Made by a program: the position numbers and the translations under genes. Positions 19,660-29,032 of a stretch of 64,000 nt of DNA are shown in pieces. Position 1 is the first letter of the stretch. Each line of letters begins with the position of its first letter. The notes under the pieces are model-generated. The model saw only the letters and a program-made list of their open reading frames with translations. It ran no database searches and had not been told where the DNA came from. The DNA comes from Micromonospora siamensis (GTDB lineage: Bacteria; Actinomycetota; Actinomycetes; Mycobacteriales; Micromonosporaceae), in NCBI RefSeq assembly GCF_900090305.1, contig NZ_LT607751.1, positions 5,704,001 through 5,768,000 of the forward strand, in the 5' to 3' direction.

Positions 19660-21123
19660 GTGAGATGCCTGGTCACCGGAGCGACGGGTTACATCGGCGG
19701 GCGCCTGGCGCCCCGGCTGCTGGACGAGGGGCACCAGGTGCGCTGCCTGGGCCGCAAGGCCGGACGGCTGCGCGACGTGCCGTGGGCGGCCCGCGCCGAG
19801 ATCGCCGAGGGCGACCTGCGCCGGCCGGAGACCCTGCCGGCCGCGTTCGACGGCGTCGACGTGGCGTACTACCTGGTGCACTCGCTGGGGCAGGCCGGTT
19901 TCGAGGCGGCCGACCGGGAGGCCGCGACCAACTTCGCCGCCGCCGCCCGCGCGGCGGGCGTACGCCGGATCGTCTACCTCGGCGGACCGGAGCCGAAGGA
20001 GGGCGGCGAGGTCCCCTCGCCGCACCTGCGGTCCCGGGCCGAGGTGGGGCGGATCCTGCTGGCCGGCGGGGTGCCGACCGTGGTGCTCCGGGCGGCGGTG
20101 ATCATCGGTTCCGGCTCGGCCTCGTTCGAGATGCTGCGCTACCTCACCGAGCGGCTGCCGGCCATGGTCACCCCGCGGTGGGTGCGCAACCGGATCCAGC
20201 CGATCGCGGTCCGGGACGTGCTGCGCTACCTGGTCGGCTGCGCGACGCTGCCGCCCGAGGTGAACCGGGGCTTCGACATCGCCGGACCGGACATCCTGAC
20301 CTTCCAGGAGATGATGCAGCGGTACGCGAAGGTCGCCGGCCTGCGCCGCCGGATGATCCTGCCGGTGCGGGCGCTCACCCCGTCGCTCTCCTCGCACTGG
20401 GTCGGCCTGATCACCCCGGTGCCGAACGCGATCGCCCGGCCGCTGGTGGAGAGCCTGATCCACGAGGCGGTGGCGCACGAGCACGACATCGCCGGGTTCG
20501 TCCCCGACCCGCCCGACGGGCTGACCGGCTTCGACCAGGCGGTCGGGCTGGCCCTGGCGAAGGTCCGCGACGCCGAGGTGGAGACCCGCTGGTCCACCGC
20601 GAGCGGGCCGGACGCACCGGCCGAACCACTGCCCAGCGACCCGAAGTGGTCCGGCGGCACGGTCTACACCGACGTCCGGGAGAGGACCGTGGACGCCCCG
20701 ACCGCCGCGCTGTGGCGGGTCATCGAGGGGGTCGGCGGCGAGCACGGCTGGTACTCCTTCCCGCTGGCCTGGTCGGTGCGGGGCTGGCTGGACCGGCTGG
20801 TCGGCGGGGTGGGGCTGCGCCGGGGCCGGCGCGACCCGCACCGGCTCCAGGTGGGCGAGGCGCTGGACTTCTGGCGGGTCGAGGAGATCGTGCCGGGTGA
20901 GCTGCTGCGGCTGCGCGCCGAGATGCGGCTGCCCGGCCGGGCCTGGTTGGAGATGCGCGCCGAACCGGCCGGCGACGGCCGCAGCCGGTACGTCCAGCGC
21001 GCCGTCTTCCTCCCTCGCGGCCTGCCCGGGCACGCCTACTGGGGTTCGGTGGCCCCGTTCCACGCGATCGTCTTCGGCGGGATGGCCCGCAACATCGCCC
21101 GCGGCGCCGAACAGCTCGGCTGA
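19660..21123 (+). CDS. SDR-family NAD(P)-binding protein with DUF2867 domain
   Basis: This 487-residue protein has an N-terminal Rossmann domain ([17 protein letters not shown]) of the atypical SDR/NmrA kind and a C-terminal half typical of DUF2867 ([42 protein letters not shown]). Fusions of this type are common in actinobacteria, and no reaction is established. The start GTG at 19660 lies only 35 nt from the divergent glyA. Its last codons are tandemly duplicated just past the stop. Confidence 0.9.
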   Translation: MRCLVTGATGYIGGRLAPRLLDEGHQVRCLGRKAGRLRDVPWAARAEIAEGDLRRPETLPAAFDGVDVAYYLVHSLGQAGFEAADREAATNFAAAARAAGVRRIVYLGGPEPKEGGEVPSPHLRSRAEVGRILLAGGVPTVVLRAAVIIGSGSASFEMLRYLTERLPAMVTPRWVRNRIQPIAVRDVLRYLVGCATLPPEVNRGFDIAGPDILTFQEMMQRYAKVAGLRRRMILPVRALTPSLSSHWVGLITPVPNAIARPLVESLIHEAVAHEHDIAGFVPDPPDGLTGFDQAVGLALAKVRDAEVETRWSTASGPDAPAEPLPSDPKWSGGTVYTDVRERTVDAPTAALWRVIEGVGGEHGWYSFPLAWSVRGWLDRLVGGVGLRRGRRDPHRLQVGEALDFWRVEEIVPGELLRLRAEMRLPGRAWLEMRAEPAGDGRSRYVQRAVFLPRGLPGHAYWGSVAPFHAIVFGGMARNIARGAEQLG

Positions 21124-21147
21124 GGGGCCGAGCAGCTCCGCTGAGGG
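21106..21147. repeat. 21-bp tandem duplication across a stop codon
   Basis: Units 21106-21126 and 21127-21147 differ at two positions. Both contain an in-frame TGA, so the duplicated copy lies just behind the stop of the SDR/DUF2867 gene and would offer a second in-frame stop. Confidence 0.7.
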
Positions 21148-21162
21148 GGCGCGAGCCCTCAG
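21141..21162. terminator. Short hairpin between convergent genes
   Basis: CTGAGGG and CCCTCAG form a 7-bp stem with an 8-nt loop. It overlaps the stop codon of the penicillin-binding protein gene and lies just past the SDR gene. Confidence 0.4.
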
Positions 21163-23276
21163 TTGCCGTCCCGGGGACCGGCCTGGCGGAACGCGATCGA
21201 CTCGCTCGGTGGGACGAAGTCCCGCCGCGGCTCGTCGCGCAGCGTGGTGGCGAGCACCCGGCCGACGGCGTCGATCATCTCCTTCTGCACCGCCTTGCCC
21301 ACCGCGTCGCGCGGGTCGTCCGGGTTCGCCGCGATCGAGGCGACCGCCAGCTGCGGGGTGAAGGCGACCACCGACTCGGTCTCGTTCCGCTCCGAGCTGC
21401 CGGTCTTGCCCGCCACCGGCCGGCCGAGCCGGGGGCCCAACTGCGGGGCGGTGCCGCCGTCGCAGCGGCCGTACATGGACTGGTCGCCGACCGGGCAGCG
21501 GGCCGCGTCGGTGGCCGCCCGGGCCACGTCGGTGTCGAGCACCTGGCGGCAGTCCGGCCGGCCGGCGGCCACCGGGCGCCCCGATGGGTCGATGATCGAC
21601 CGGACCGGCGACGGCGCGCACCAGGTCCCCTCGGCGGCCAGGGTGGCGTACGCGCCCGCCAGGTCGAGCGGGGTGGTGGCGGAGACCCCGAGGGTGAACG
21701 CCCCCCAGTCCCGGGCCGAGTAGCGGGCCAGCTTGGCGTCGTCCTCGGCGCGGAACACGATGCCCAGCCGCTCGGCCATCTCCACCACCCGGTCCGCGCC
21801 GACCCGCTCCGCCAGCCAGGCGAAGTACGTGTTCACCGAGCGGCCGAAGGCGCTCCACATCGTCCGCTGCCCGTCCATCCCGGTGAGGTCGGCGTTGGCC
21901 GGGCACCAGCGGCCGGCGCAGCTGGCCGGGCCGCCCGAGGCCGGGAACCGGGTCAGCAGCCGGTGCGGGGCGTCGAACCGGGTGTCCAGCGGCAGGCCGG
22001 CCTCCAGGGCGGCGAGCAGGGTGAACAGCTTGAACGTCGAGCCGGCCTGGTAGCCGGCGATCGTCCCGCCGCCGGCGATCAGCTGGTTGACGGTGTTCGG
22101 GTAGTTCTTCTGGCCGGGCGGGTTGCCGGCGACGCCGTAGTCGCGGTTCACCGCCATGGCCAGCACCCGCCCGGTGCCGGGCTGCACCACCGCGGTCGGC
22201 ACGGCCAGCGGGTCGTCGGTGGAGTAGATGCCCAGCACCTGGCTGCGGGTGGTGGCCTGCACCGCCGGGTCCAGCGACGAGACGATCCGGAAGCCGCCGC
22301 GCCGCAGCAGGCCCTGCCGCTCGTCGACCGACGCCCCGAACGCCGGCTGGGCTCCCCACCAGCGGGTGAACCAGTCGCAGAAGAAGCCCCAGTCGTTGTG
22401 CTCGGCGGGCACCGCCGCGCAGTCGTTCGGCGTCTCGCTCGGGTCCAGGGCCAGCTTCTCGGTCCGGGCCTTCGCCGCCTCGGCGGCCGGCACCTGGCCG
22501 GTCTCGACCAGCCGGTCCAGCACGTACGACCGGCGGGCCAGGGCGGCGGCGGCGTCGCCGTTGATCGGGTCGTCGGTGGCCGGTGAGCGGACCAGGCCGG
22601 CCAGCAGGGCCGCCTCGGCCAGCGTCAGTTGGGCCGGCGACTTGGAGAAGTACCGCTTGCTGGCGGCGGCGATCCCGTACGCCCCGGCGCCGAAGTAGGC
22701 GATGTTGAGGTAGCGGCTGAGGATCTGGTCCTTGTCCAGGGTGCGTTCCAGGGCCAGGGCGTAGCGCATCTCGCGCAGCTTGCGACCGGTGCTGATCTCG
22801 GTGGCCCGGGCCCGCTGCTGGGCGGTGAGCCGCGGGTCGCCGGCGAGCGCGTTGCGGACGTACTGCATGGTCAGCGTCGAGGCGCCCTGCCGGGTGGCGC
22901 CGTCGCGCCGGTTGACCGTGAAGGCACGTACCACCCCCCGGACGTCCACCCCCCGGTGCTGGTAGAAGCGGACGTCCTCGGCGGCCACGATGGCCTGGCG
23001 CATCACCGGCGCCACCCCGGCCAGCGGCACGTCCACCCGGTCCTCCACGTAGAAGGAGGTGATCAGGGTGTTGCCGTCGTTGGCGTACAGGTTCGACCGC
23101 TGGACGGTCGGTGGGGTACGCAGCGAGTCCGGCAGGTCGGACCAGGGCGTGGCGATCGCGCCGACGCCGAGCCCGAGGACCAGCGCGGCCGGCAGGGCCG
23201 CCACGGCCAGCACCAGCCCGGCCAGCGAACCGGCGATGAGCACGGTGAAGATCTTGTCGAGATGGGCCCGGATCAT
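21159..23276 (-). CDS. Class A penicillin-binding protein (transglycosylase/transpeptidase)
   Basis: This 705-residue bifunctional peptidoglycan synthase is anchored by one N-terminal membrane helix. The GT51 glycosyltransferase part carries the catalytic Glu in AAEDVRFYQHRGVD (about residue 100), then GASTLTMQYVRN and the LSRYLNIAYFG motif. The transpeptidase part has SxxK in GSTFK (about residue 412), SVN (about 479) and KTGSSE (about 622). Cys residues at several extracytoplasmic sites (PASCAGRWC, RCPVGDQSMYGRC) may form disulfides. It is convergent with the SDR gene and downstream of an inverted repeat at 23337. Confidence 0.94.
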   Translation of the reverse strand: MIRAHLDKIFTVLIAGSLAGLVLAVAALPAALVLGLGVGAIATPWSDLPDSLRTPPTVQRSNLYANDGNTLITSFYVEDRVDVPLAGVAPVMRQAIVAAEDVRFYQHRGVDVRGVVRAFTVNRRDGATRQGASTLTMQYVRNALAGDPRLTAQQRARATEISTGRKLREMRYALALERTLDKDQILSRYLNIAYFGAGAYGIAAASKRYFSKSPAQLTLAEAALLAGLVRSPATDDPINGDAAAALARRSYVLDRLVETGQVPAAEAAKARTEKLALDPSETPNDCAAVPAEHNDWGFFCDWFTRWWGAQPAFGASVDERQGLLRRGGFRIVSSLDPAVQATTRSQVLGIYSTDDPLAVPTAVVQPGTGRVLAMAVNRDYGVAGNPPGQKNYPNTVNQLIAGGGTIAGYQAGSTFKLFTLLAALEAGLPLDTRFDAPHRLLTRFPASGGPASCAGRWCPANADLTGMDGQRTMWSAFGRSVNTYFAWLAERVGADRVVEMAERLGIVFRAEDDAKLARYSARDWGAFTLGVSATTPLDLAGAYATLAAEGTWCAPSPVRSIIDPSGRPVAAGRPDCRQVLDTDVARAATDAARCPVGDQSMYGRCDGGTAPQLGPRLGRPVAGKTGSSERNETESVVAFTPQLAVASIAANPDDPRDAVGKAVQKEMIDAVGRVLATTLRDEPRRDFVPPSESIAFRQAGPRDGN

Positions 23277-23336
23277 CAGCTCTCCCCGCAGGAGCCGGTC
23301 ACGCTAGGACCCGTACAGAATGCCCTTTTCGCTCTT

Positions 23337-23350
23337 GTTTGCGGGCAAAC
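23337..23350. promoter_or_regulatory. Inverted repeat upstream of the PBP gene (operator candidate)
   Basis: GTTTGC and GCAAAC flank 2 nt in the 137-nt gap between the phosphatase gene and the PBP start. The perfect 6-bp arms sit about 60 nt upstream of the PBP ATG in a locally AT-richer stretch, a suitable place for a repressor or activator. Confidence 0.4.
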
Positions 23351-23413
23351 CTGGAGAAAGCTCGCGAGGATTACACACGACCGGTCGACCCGGGGCGGCG
23401 CCCGGACGGGAGG

Positions 23414-24025
23414 TCAGGGCAGCAGACCGGCGGCGAGAGGGTGGACGGCTTCCTCGATCTCGTCGGCGACCCGGCTGAAGCACTGGTCGCCGCGACCCCA
23501 CGGGTCGTCCAGGTCGTCCGTGGTCAACGCGGACGCGCCCCGGCGGGCCTCGTGGACGGCGGCCACCAGGGCGACACCGCGGGCGTGGACCGCGTCCGGC
23601 GTGGCCGCCGCCGCGGGCAGGGCGGCCAGGTCCACCGCCGGCAGCAGCCGGCCGAACTCACCCAGGACGAACGTCCGGGCGGCCGCGTCGGGGCGCAGCG
23701 CCAGCACGTACTCGTGCTGGTCGGCGGTGGCGGTGAGCACCAGGTCCGCGGCGTCGATGTGGTCCGAGCGCAGCTTGCGCGCGGCGAAGCCGTCGACGTC
23801 GCCGCCGCGGGCGAGCACCTGCCGGGCCGCCGGCGGGTTCATCTCCTCACCGGCGTGCCAGCCGCCGGTGCCGGCGCTGTGGCTGTGCAGCAGCTCGTCG
23901 GCCCGGGCCGGGTCGACGTCCAGCCGGCCCAACCGCTCCCGCAGGGCGAGCACCAGCAGCCGCTCGGCCATCGGGGAGCGACAGATGTTGCCCATGCACA
24001 CGTGCAGGACGGTGAACGGCGGCAC
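23414..24025 (-). CDS. Low-molecular-weight protein-tyrosine phosphatase
   Basis: This 203-residue cytoplasmic phosphatase has the P-loop CMGNICRSP near the N terminus (Cys and Arg of the CX5R signature) and the general-acid segment DDPWG near the C terminus. At about 200 residues it has an insertion compared with the 150-residue core family. It starts one base before the sua5 stop, so it is the last gene of a prmC-sua5-phosphatase operon, an order I also recall from Streptomyces. The substrate is unknown; arsenate reductase-like activity is a less likely alternative. Confidence 0.9.
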   Translation of the reverse strand: MPPFTVLHVCMGNICRSPMAERLLVLALRERLGRLDVDPARADELLHSHSAGTGGWHAGEEMNPPAARQVLARGGDVDGFAARKLRSDHIDAADLVLTATADQHEYVLALRPDAAARTFVLGEFGRLLPAVDLAALPAAAATPDAVHARGVALVAAVHEARRGASALTTDDLDDPWGRGDQCFSRVADEIEEAVHPLAAGLLP

Positions 24026-24673
24026 TCACGCCTCCCGGGCGTCGAGGATGTCCGGGACCACGTCGCGCAGCTTCTGGATCGGGATGGCGCCCCGACGGAG
24101 CACCTGCGGCACCTCGCCGGTCACGTCCACGATCGTGCTCGGCACCGGGTCCGGGCAGGGGCCCGCCTCCAGGTAGGCGCGCACCGAGTAGGCCAGCTGG
24201 TCACGGGCCTCCTCCGCGGTGACCGCGGCCGGCTGACCGGTCCGGTTGGCCGAGGAGACGGCCATCGGGCCGGTCTCCCGCAGCACCTCCAGGGCCACGG
24301 GGTGCAGCGGCATCCGGACCGCCACCGTGCCCGTGTCGTCGCCCAGGTCCCAGCTCAGCGTGGGCGAGTGCTCGACCACGATGGTGAGCGCGCCCGGCCA
24401 GAACGCCTCGACCAGGTCGCGGGCCGCCCGGGGCAGCGAGAAGACCAGGCCGTCGAGGGTGTGCCGGGAGCCGATCAGCACCGGCGGCGACGCCTGCCGG
24501 CCCTGGCCCTTCGCGTCCGCCAGGGCCTTGACCGCGTACGGGGTGAACGCGTCCGCGCCGATCCCGTAGACGGTGTCCGTCGGCAGGACGACCAGCTCGC
24601 CGTTCTTGACCGCCTCGATGGCCGCAGCGATGCCGCGGTCCCGGTCGGCGGGCGACCGGCAGTCGTAGAGCAT
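24026..24673 (-). CDS. L-threonylcarbamoyladenylate synthase
   Basis: This 215-residue YrdC/Sua5-type enzyme makes threonylcarbamoyl-AMP from threonine, bicarbonate and ATP for t6A37 modification of ANN-decoding tRNAs. Motifs are VVLPTDTVYGIGADAF near residue 30, AKGQGRQASPPVLIG, FWPGALTIVV, and SSANRTGQPA. It is the YrdC domain without the extra C-terminal Sua5 domain. The ATG at 24673 shares a base with the prmC stop (TGATG). Longer readings upstream run through prmC in another frame. Confidence 0.93.
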   Translation of the reverse strand: MLYDCRSPADRDRGIAAAIEAVKNGELVVLPTDTVYGIGADAFTPYAVKALADAKGQGRQASPPVLIGSRHTLDGLVFSLPRAARDLVEAFWPGALTIVVEHSPTLSWDLGDDTGTVAVRMPLHPVALEVLRETGPMAVSSANRTGQPAAVTAEEARDQLAYSVRAYLEAGPCPDPVPSTIVDVTGEVPQVLRRGAIPIQKLRDVVPDILDAREA

Positions 24674-25623
24674 CACGAGGAGCCAGTCTGCCACGCCGGG
24701 CCGGCATCGGCGCGGTCGCCGTCCGGACGGCGGGACGCGGTGGCGAACCGGGGACGCCCGGCCAGGTCGTGGTGCTCCGTCACGGACGTGAACCGGCCGT
24801 CGGCGGCGAGCAGTTCCGGCACCGCCGTGCCGTGCGTGTCGTCGTGCTCGATGCCGAGCACCCCGCCGGGGCGCAGCAGCTCCGCCGCCCGGCGCACCAC
24901 CGGGCGGATCACCGCCAGCCCGTCCGCCCCGCCGAAGACCGCCTCGTCCGGGTCGTGCCCGGCCACCTCCGGGGGGACCACCACCGAGCGCGGCACGTAC
25001 GGCGGGTTGCAGAGCAGCACGTCGACCCTGCCGGCCAGGTCGGCCAGCAGCTCCGGGTCGGTGACGTCGGCGACCACCACCTCGACCGGCCGGTCCCCCG
25101 CCGCGGCCCGGTCCGCCGCGTTGCGCCGCAACCAGCGCAACGCCTCGGGTGAGCGTTCCACCGCCACCACCCGGGCGGCCGGCAGCTCCTGGGCGACCGC
25201 CAGGGCGATCGCGCCGGAACCGCTGCACAGGTCCACCACCAGCGGTCGGTCCGCCGCCTCCCGGCCCCGGGCCACCCCCCAGCCGGCCAGCAGCTCGGTC
25301 TCCGGGCGGGGCACGAACACGCCCGGGCCCACCGCCAGCTCCAGGTGCCGGAAGCCGGCCGTCCCGGTCAGGTGCTGCAACGGCTCGCGGTCGGCCCGCC
25401 GGGCCACCAGCTCCTCGAAGCGGCGCAACTGCTCCGGGCCGAAGCCGTCGGCCAGGGCCAGCCGACCCCGCGGCACCCCCAGCACGTACGCGGCGAGCTG
25501 CTCCGCCTCGGCCCGGGCCGCGTCGACGCCGGCGTCGGCCAGCCGCCGGGCGGCGCCGGACACCGCCCGGGAGGGCCGTACGGGATCTGTCCCTTCGGAC
25601 GGGTGTCGGGCATGGTGGGTCAC
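24673..25623 (-). CDS. prmC: Peptide chain release factor N(5)-glutamine methyltransferase
   Basis: This is an approximately 316-residue SAM-dependent enzyme that methylates the Gln of the GGQ loop in RF1 and RF2. It has an N-terminal helical substrate-recognition domain, then motif I VVDLCSGSGAIALAVA and the catalytic NPPYVPRSVV. The GTG at 25623 is the best upstream start; a second GTG before SGAARRLADAG is possible. The partner gene prfA lies 1.7 kb away with a diguanylate cyclase inserted between. Confidence 0.93.
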   Translation of the reverse strand: MTHHARHPSEGTDPVRPSRAVSGAARRLADAGVDAARAEAEQLAAYVLGVPRGRLALADGFGPEQLRRFEELVARRADREPLQHLTGTAGFRHLELAVGPGVFVPRPETELLAGWGVARGREAADRPLVVDLCSGSGAIALAVAQELPAARVVAVERSPEALRWLRRNAADRAAAGDRPVEVVVADVTDPELLADLAGRVDVLLCNPPYVPRSVVVPPEVAGHDPDEAVFGGADGLAVIRPVVRRAAELLRPGGVLGIEHDDTHGTAVPELLAADGRFTSVTEHHDLAGRPRFATASRRPDGDRADAGPAWQTGSS

Positions 25624-25698
25624 GTCATAATCATGAGTCGTCGCCGGGGCGTACCGCGTCCGGGTGCGGCGCGGGACACACCGACAGGGAGGTCGCGG

Positions 25699-27252
25699 GT
25701 GGGCTGGTTCGACCGGGTCACCGACCAGGTTGACGCCCTGCAGCACGCCGAACGCCTCCAGGAGGTGAGCCGGTCCGCCGAGGCGTGCGAGATCCTGGAC
25801 CGGGTCGTCGCCACCACCACCGACCCCTACGCCCGGGCGTACGCGCTGGTGCAGCGCCTCTCCGCGCTGATCAACCTGGGCCGCACGGCGGAGTACAGCC
25901 GGGCCATCGACCAGGCCTCCACCGCCGTCCGGGACCTCGCCGAGCCGTACCTGCACGGGCACCTCAACGCGCTGGCCGCCCTCGCCGCCCACCACCAGGG
26001 CGCGCTGGACCGCTGCGTCACCCACCTGGTGAAGGCGGCCCGGGCGTTGGGCGCGGCGGAGGACCCGGACTCGCGTACCGCCTGGGGCTGGCACGACCTG
26101 GCGATGGCCTACTCCTACCTCAGCTTCCACGGGTACGCGCTGGGCGCCATCGAGCGGGCCCGCCAGCTCGGCACCGCCGCCGGCATCCCCGAGGAGACCT
26201 TCGCCGCCCCCGGCATCCGGCTGCGCAACGCGGTCGCCCTGGACCACAACGGCGACAGCGACGGCTGCCTGCGGGTGCTGCGGGACGTGGCCGCCGACCT
26301 GGCCCGGTTCGTCCGCGCCGGGCGGGCGGGCCGGATCCGGCCGAGCAGCCTGGCCGCGTACGGCTACGCCGCCGCCCGCCGCGCCGCCTTCGGCGACCGG
26401 GTGGACAGCGGCACCGACGCCGACCCGGTCCGGCTGCTCGGGCACGGCGGGGACAGCGCCCGGGCCCGCGACATGCGGGAACTCGGGCGGGTCTGCCTGG
26501 CGGTGGCGGACGGCCGCCCGATCGAGGCGGTCACCCGGCTGGACCGGATCCGGGTCGGCGACGAGACGCTGGGCGCGGCGGAGCCGGCGCGGCTGCGCAG
26601 CATCGCGCTGTCCCGGGCCGGTGACCACGCCGCCGCGCACCGCACCGACCGGCTGGCGTTCCGGCTCGCCGCGCAACGCAACGACCGGCTCCGCGACGTC
26701 TACATCGACGGCATCGCCGCCCGGATCGACCACGAGGAGATGCGCCGCGAGGCCGCCCGGTACGAGGGTGAGGCGCTCACCGACCCGCTGACCGGGCTGC
26801 CCAACCGGCGCCGGCTGGAGCGCTACATCGGCGCGGTGGTCGGCCGTGGGGAGCGGGTGGTGATCGGCGTCTGCGACCTGGACGGCTTCAAGGCGGTGAA
26901 CACCCGGCACGGCCACCACTCCGGCGACCTGGTGCTGCAACGGATCGCCGGGGTGATCAACCGGGTGATGCGCCGGGGCGACTTCGTCGCCCGCTACGGC
27001 GGGGACGAGTTCGTGGTGGTGCTCCCCGGCGCCGGCATGGGTGAGGCCGCCGAGGTGGCCCGCCGGATCGACGCCGCGGTCCGGGACGAGGACTGGGAGT
27101 CCCTGGTGCCGGGCACCCCGGTCGGGATCAGCATCGGCTTCGCCGAGGTCGGCGACGGCGCCGGGCCGTCCCTGCGGGACGCCCTGAGCGCCGCCTTCGA
27201 GGCCGCCGACCGGGAGATGCTGCGCGCCAAGGCCCGCCCCCGGGCCAGCTGA
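25699..27252 (+). CDS. Diguanylate cyclase with N-terminal TPR-like helical domain
   Basis: This is an approximately 517-residue soluble protein. The first 350 residues are Ala-rich helical repeats resembling TPRs. The C-terminal GGDEF domain starts at LTDPLTGLPNRRRLERY and has the active-site GGDEF at residues 434-438, with an inhibitory RxxD site (R425-D428) five residues before it, so it should make c-di-GMP and be product-inhibited. The GTG at 25699 has AGGGAGG 7 nt upstream; an ATG at 25633 is also possible. No signal or membrane segment is seen. It is divergent from prmC and convergent with prfA. Confidence 0.92.
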   Translation: MGWFDRVTDQVDALQHAERLQEVSRSAEACEILDRVVATTTDPYARAYALVQRLSALINLGRTAEYSRAIDQASTAVRDLAEPYLHGHLNALAALAAHHQGALDRCVTHLVKAARALGAAEDPDSRTAWGWHDLAMAYSYLSFHGYALGAIERARQLGTAAGIPEETFAAPGIRLRNAVALDHNGDSDGCLRVLRDVAADLARFVRAGRAGRIRPSSLAAYGYAAARRAAFGDRVDSGTDADPVRLLGHGGDSARARDMRELGRVCLAVADGRPIEAVTRLDRIRVGDETLGAAEPARLRSIALSRAGDHAAAHRTDRLAFRLAAQRNDRLRDVYIDGIAARIDHEEMRREAARYEGEALTDPLTGLPNRRRLERYIGAVVGRGERVVIGVCDLDGFKAVNTRHGHHSGDLVLQRIAGVINRVMRRGDFVARYGGDEFVVVLPGAGMGEAAEVARRIDAAVRDEDWESLVPGTPVGISIGFAEVGDGAGPSLRDALSAAFEAADREMLRAKARPRAS

Positions 27253-27306
27253 CCCGGCTTCCCCGTCGGCCGACCCCGGTCCCGGCCGGTCGACCGGGCT
27301 TCCCGG

Positions 27307-28395
27307 TCAGCGGCGGGACAGGTCCGGCTCCCCGGCCAGGCGGGCGGCGCGGTCGGCCTCGGCGAGGGCGTCCAGGACACCGTCGAGGTCACCAGCGAGC
27401 GCCAGATCCAGGTTGTACGCCGTGTAGCCGATCCGGTGGTCGGTGATCCGGTTCTGCGGGAAGTTGTAGGTGCGGATCCGCTCCGAGCGGTCCACCGTGC
27501 GGACCTGCGCCTTGCGGGCGTCCGAGGCGGCGGCGTCGGCCTGCTCCTGGGCGGCGGCCAGCAGCCGGGCCCGCAGGATCCGCATCGCCTGCTCCCGGTT
27601 CTGCAGCTGCGACTTCTCGTTCTGGCAGGAGACGGTGATCCCGGTCGGCACGTGGGTGATCCGCACCGCCGAGTCGGTGGTGTTCACCGACTGCCCACCC
27701 GGGCCGGACGACCGGAACACGTCGATCCGCAGGTCGTTCGGGTCGATGGTGACGTCGACGTCCTCGGCCTCGGGCAGCACCAGCACGCCGGCGGCGCTGG
27801 TGTGGATCCGGCCCTGCGACTCGGTGACCGGGACCCGCTGCACCCGGTGCACGCCGCCCTCCCACTTCAGCCGGGACCAGACGCCGTTGCCGCCCTCGGG
27901 CACGCCCTTGGTCTTGATCGCCAGGGAGACGTCCTTGACGCCGCCGAGGTCGGAGTCCTGGGCGTCGATCACCTCGGTGAGCCAGCCGTGCCGCTCCGCG
28001 TACCGGGTGTACATCCGCAGCAGGTCGCCGGCGAACAACGCCGACTCCTCGCCGCCCTCACCGGCCTTGATCTCGACGATCACGTCCTTGGCGTCGTGCG
28101 GGTCGCGCGGGATGAGCAGCTCGGCGAGGCGCTCCTCCAGCGCCGGCAGGCCCGCCCCGATCGACTCCGCCTCCGCCGCGAAGGACGGGTCCTCGGCCGC
28201 CAGCTCCCGGGCCGCCGCCAGGTCGGCACGCGCCTGCTCCAGCTCGCCGGCCGCCTTGTGCAGCGGGACCAGCTCGGCGTACCGGCGGCCCACCCGGCGG
28301 GCGGTGCCCTGGTCGGCGTGCAGCGCCGGATCGGCCAGCCGCTTCTCCAGCTCGGCGTACTCGTCGAGGAGGGCGGCCAGGCGCTCACTGCTCAT
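27307..28395 (-). CDS. prfA: Peptide chain release factor 1
   Basis: This 362-residue RF1 recognises UAA and UAG and triggers peptidyl-tRNA hydrolysis. The GGQ motif is in [17 protein letters not shown] (about residue 237), and the codon-recognition loop is in [15 protein letters not shown]. The ATG at 28395 is preceded by AAGGAG at 10 nt. It is separated from rpmE by a terminator-like hairpin, so it probably has its own promoter. Confidence 0.96.
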   Translation of the reverse strand: MSSERLAALLDEYAELEKRLADPALHADQGTARRVGRRYAELVPLHKAAGELEQARADLAAARELAAEDPSFAAEAESIGAGLPALEERLAELLIPRDPHDAKDVIVEIKAGEGGEESALFAGDLLRMYTRYAERHGWLTEVIDAQDSDLGGVKDVSLAIKTKGVPEGGNGVWSRLKWEGGVHRVQRVPVTESQGRIHTSAAGVLVLPEAEDVDVTIDPNDLRIDVFRSSGPGGQSVNTTDSAVRITHVPTGITVSCQNEKSQLQNREQAMRILRARLLAAAQEQADAAASDARKAQVRTVDRSERIRTYNFPQNRITDHRIGYTAYNLDLALAGDLDGVLDALAEADRAARLAGEPDLSRR

Positions 28396-28475
28396 GCGGG
28401 GGATGCTCCTTCGACGACGACGGCACCGGCGGGCTGGCGGGGGCCAGGGAGGACTTCCGGGGGCGGAACGGACGA

Positions 28476-28510
28476 ACGCCCGTGCCCGGCACAGGGCCGG
28501 ACACGGGCGT
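28476..28510 (-). terminator. Intrinsic hairpin after rpmE
   Basis: Arms 28476-28489 and 28497-28510 (14 nt each, one mismatch) enclose a 7-nt loop, 12 nt beyond the rpmE stop. It would end the rpmE transcript before prfA. Confidence 0.65.
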
Positions 28511-28521
28511 CGTCGGAAGAG

Positions 28522-28746
28522 CTACTTGGCCTTCTTCGCCTGAACCTTGGCGTACTTCTGCTGGAACTTCGCGACCCGGCCCGCGGTGTCGAGGACGCGC
28601 TGCTTACCGGTGTAGAACGGGTGGCAGGCGCTGCAGGTCTCGACCGTGATCGAGCCGCCCTTGGCGGTGCTGCGGGTCGTGAAGGTGTTACCGCAGGAGC
28701 ACTTGACCTCGGTCGAGGTGTACTCCGGGTGGATGTTGGGCTTCAT
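28522..28746 (-). CDS. rpmE: 50S ribosomal protein L31 (zinc-binding type)
   Basis: This 74-residue ribosomal protein carries four Cys in CSCG (about residues 16-18) and CSAC (about 37-40), so it is the zinc-containing form. The Lys-rich C terminus is typical of actinobacterial L31. The ATG at 28746 has GGACCGAGG upstream. The 286-nt gap on its upstream side (28747-29032), shared with the divergent kinase/phosphatase gene, holds its promoter region. I see no other gene there. Confidence 0.95.
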   Translation of the reverse strand: MKPNIHPEYTSTEVKCSCGNTFTTRSTAKGGSITVETCSACHPFYTGKQRVLDTAGRVAKFQQKYAKVQAKKAK

Positions 28747-29032
28747 GTCGCCTCGGTCCTTTCGTGGGTGGTCGCCGGGTCGCCCCCGCTGCCGTTCGCG
28801 GCGGGTCGGGCGTGAACCGGAACCGGTGGCCGATTGACCAGTGTGCCATGGGCTCGCGCCGGCCCGGCAGGCGGGCCGCACAGGTGGTCCGGCTGGCTCA
28901 ACGCCCACCTCCCCGTCCGCATTCCCGCCCGCCGGAGGGGCATTCGTCCGGCACCCGCCGGGGTGGTCGTACGGTGGGGGCCGCCGGAGCCGGACGGCCC
29001 GGCGGCAACGGGACGAGCTCGAGGAGACGGGG

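Noticed and set aside
28747..29032. An extended N terminus of the Pnkp-like protein, or a small gene, in the divergent gap
   Set aside because: The in-frame extension from 28841 is Pro/Gly/Arg-rich without conservation signs. The ATG at 29033 has a good ribosome-binding site and starts directly at the kinase fold.
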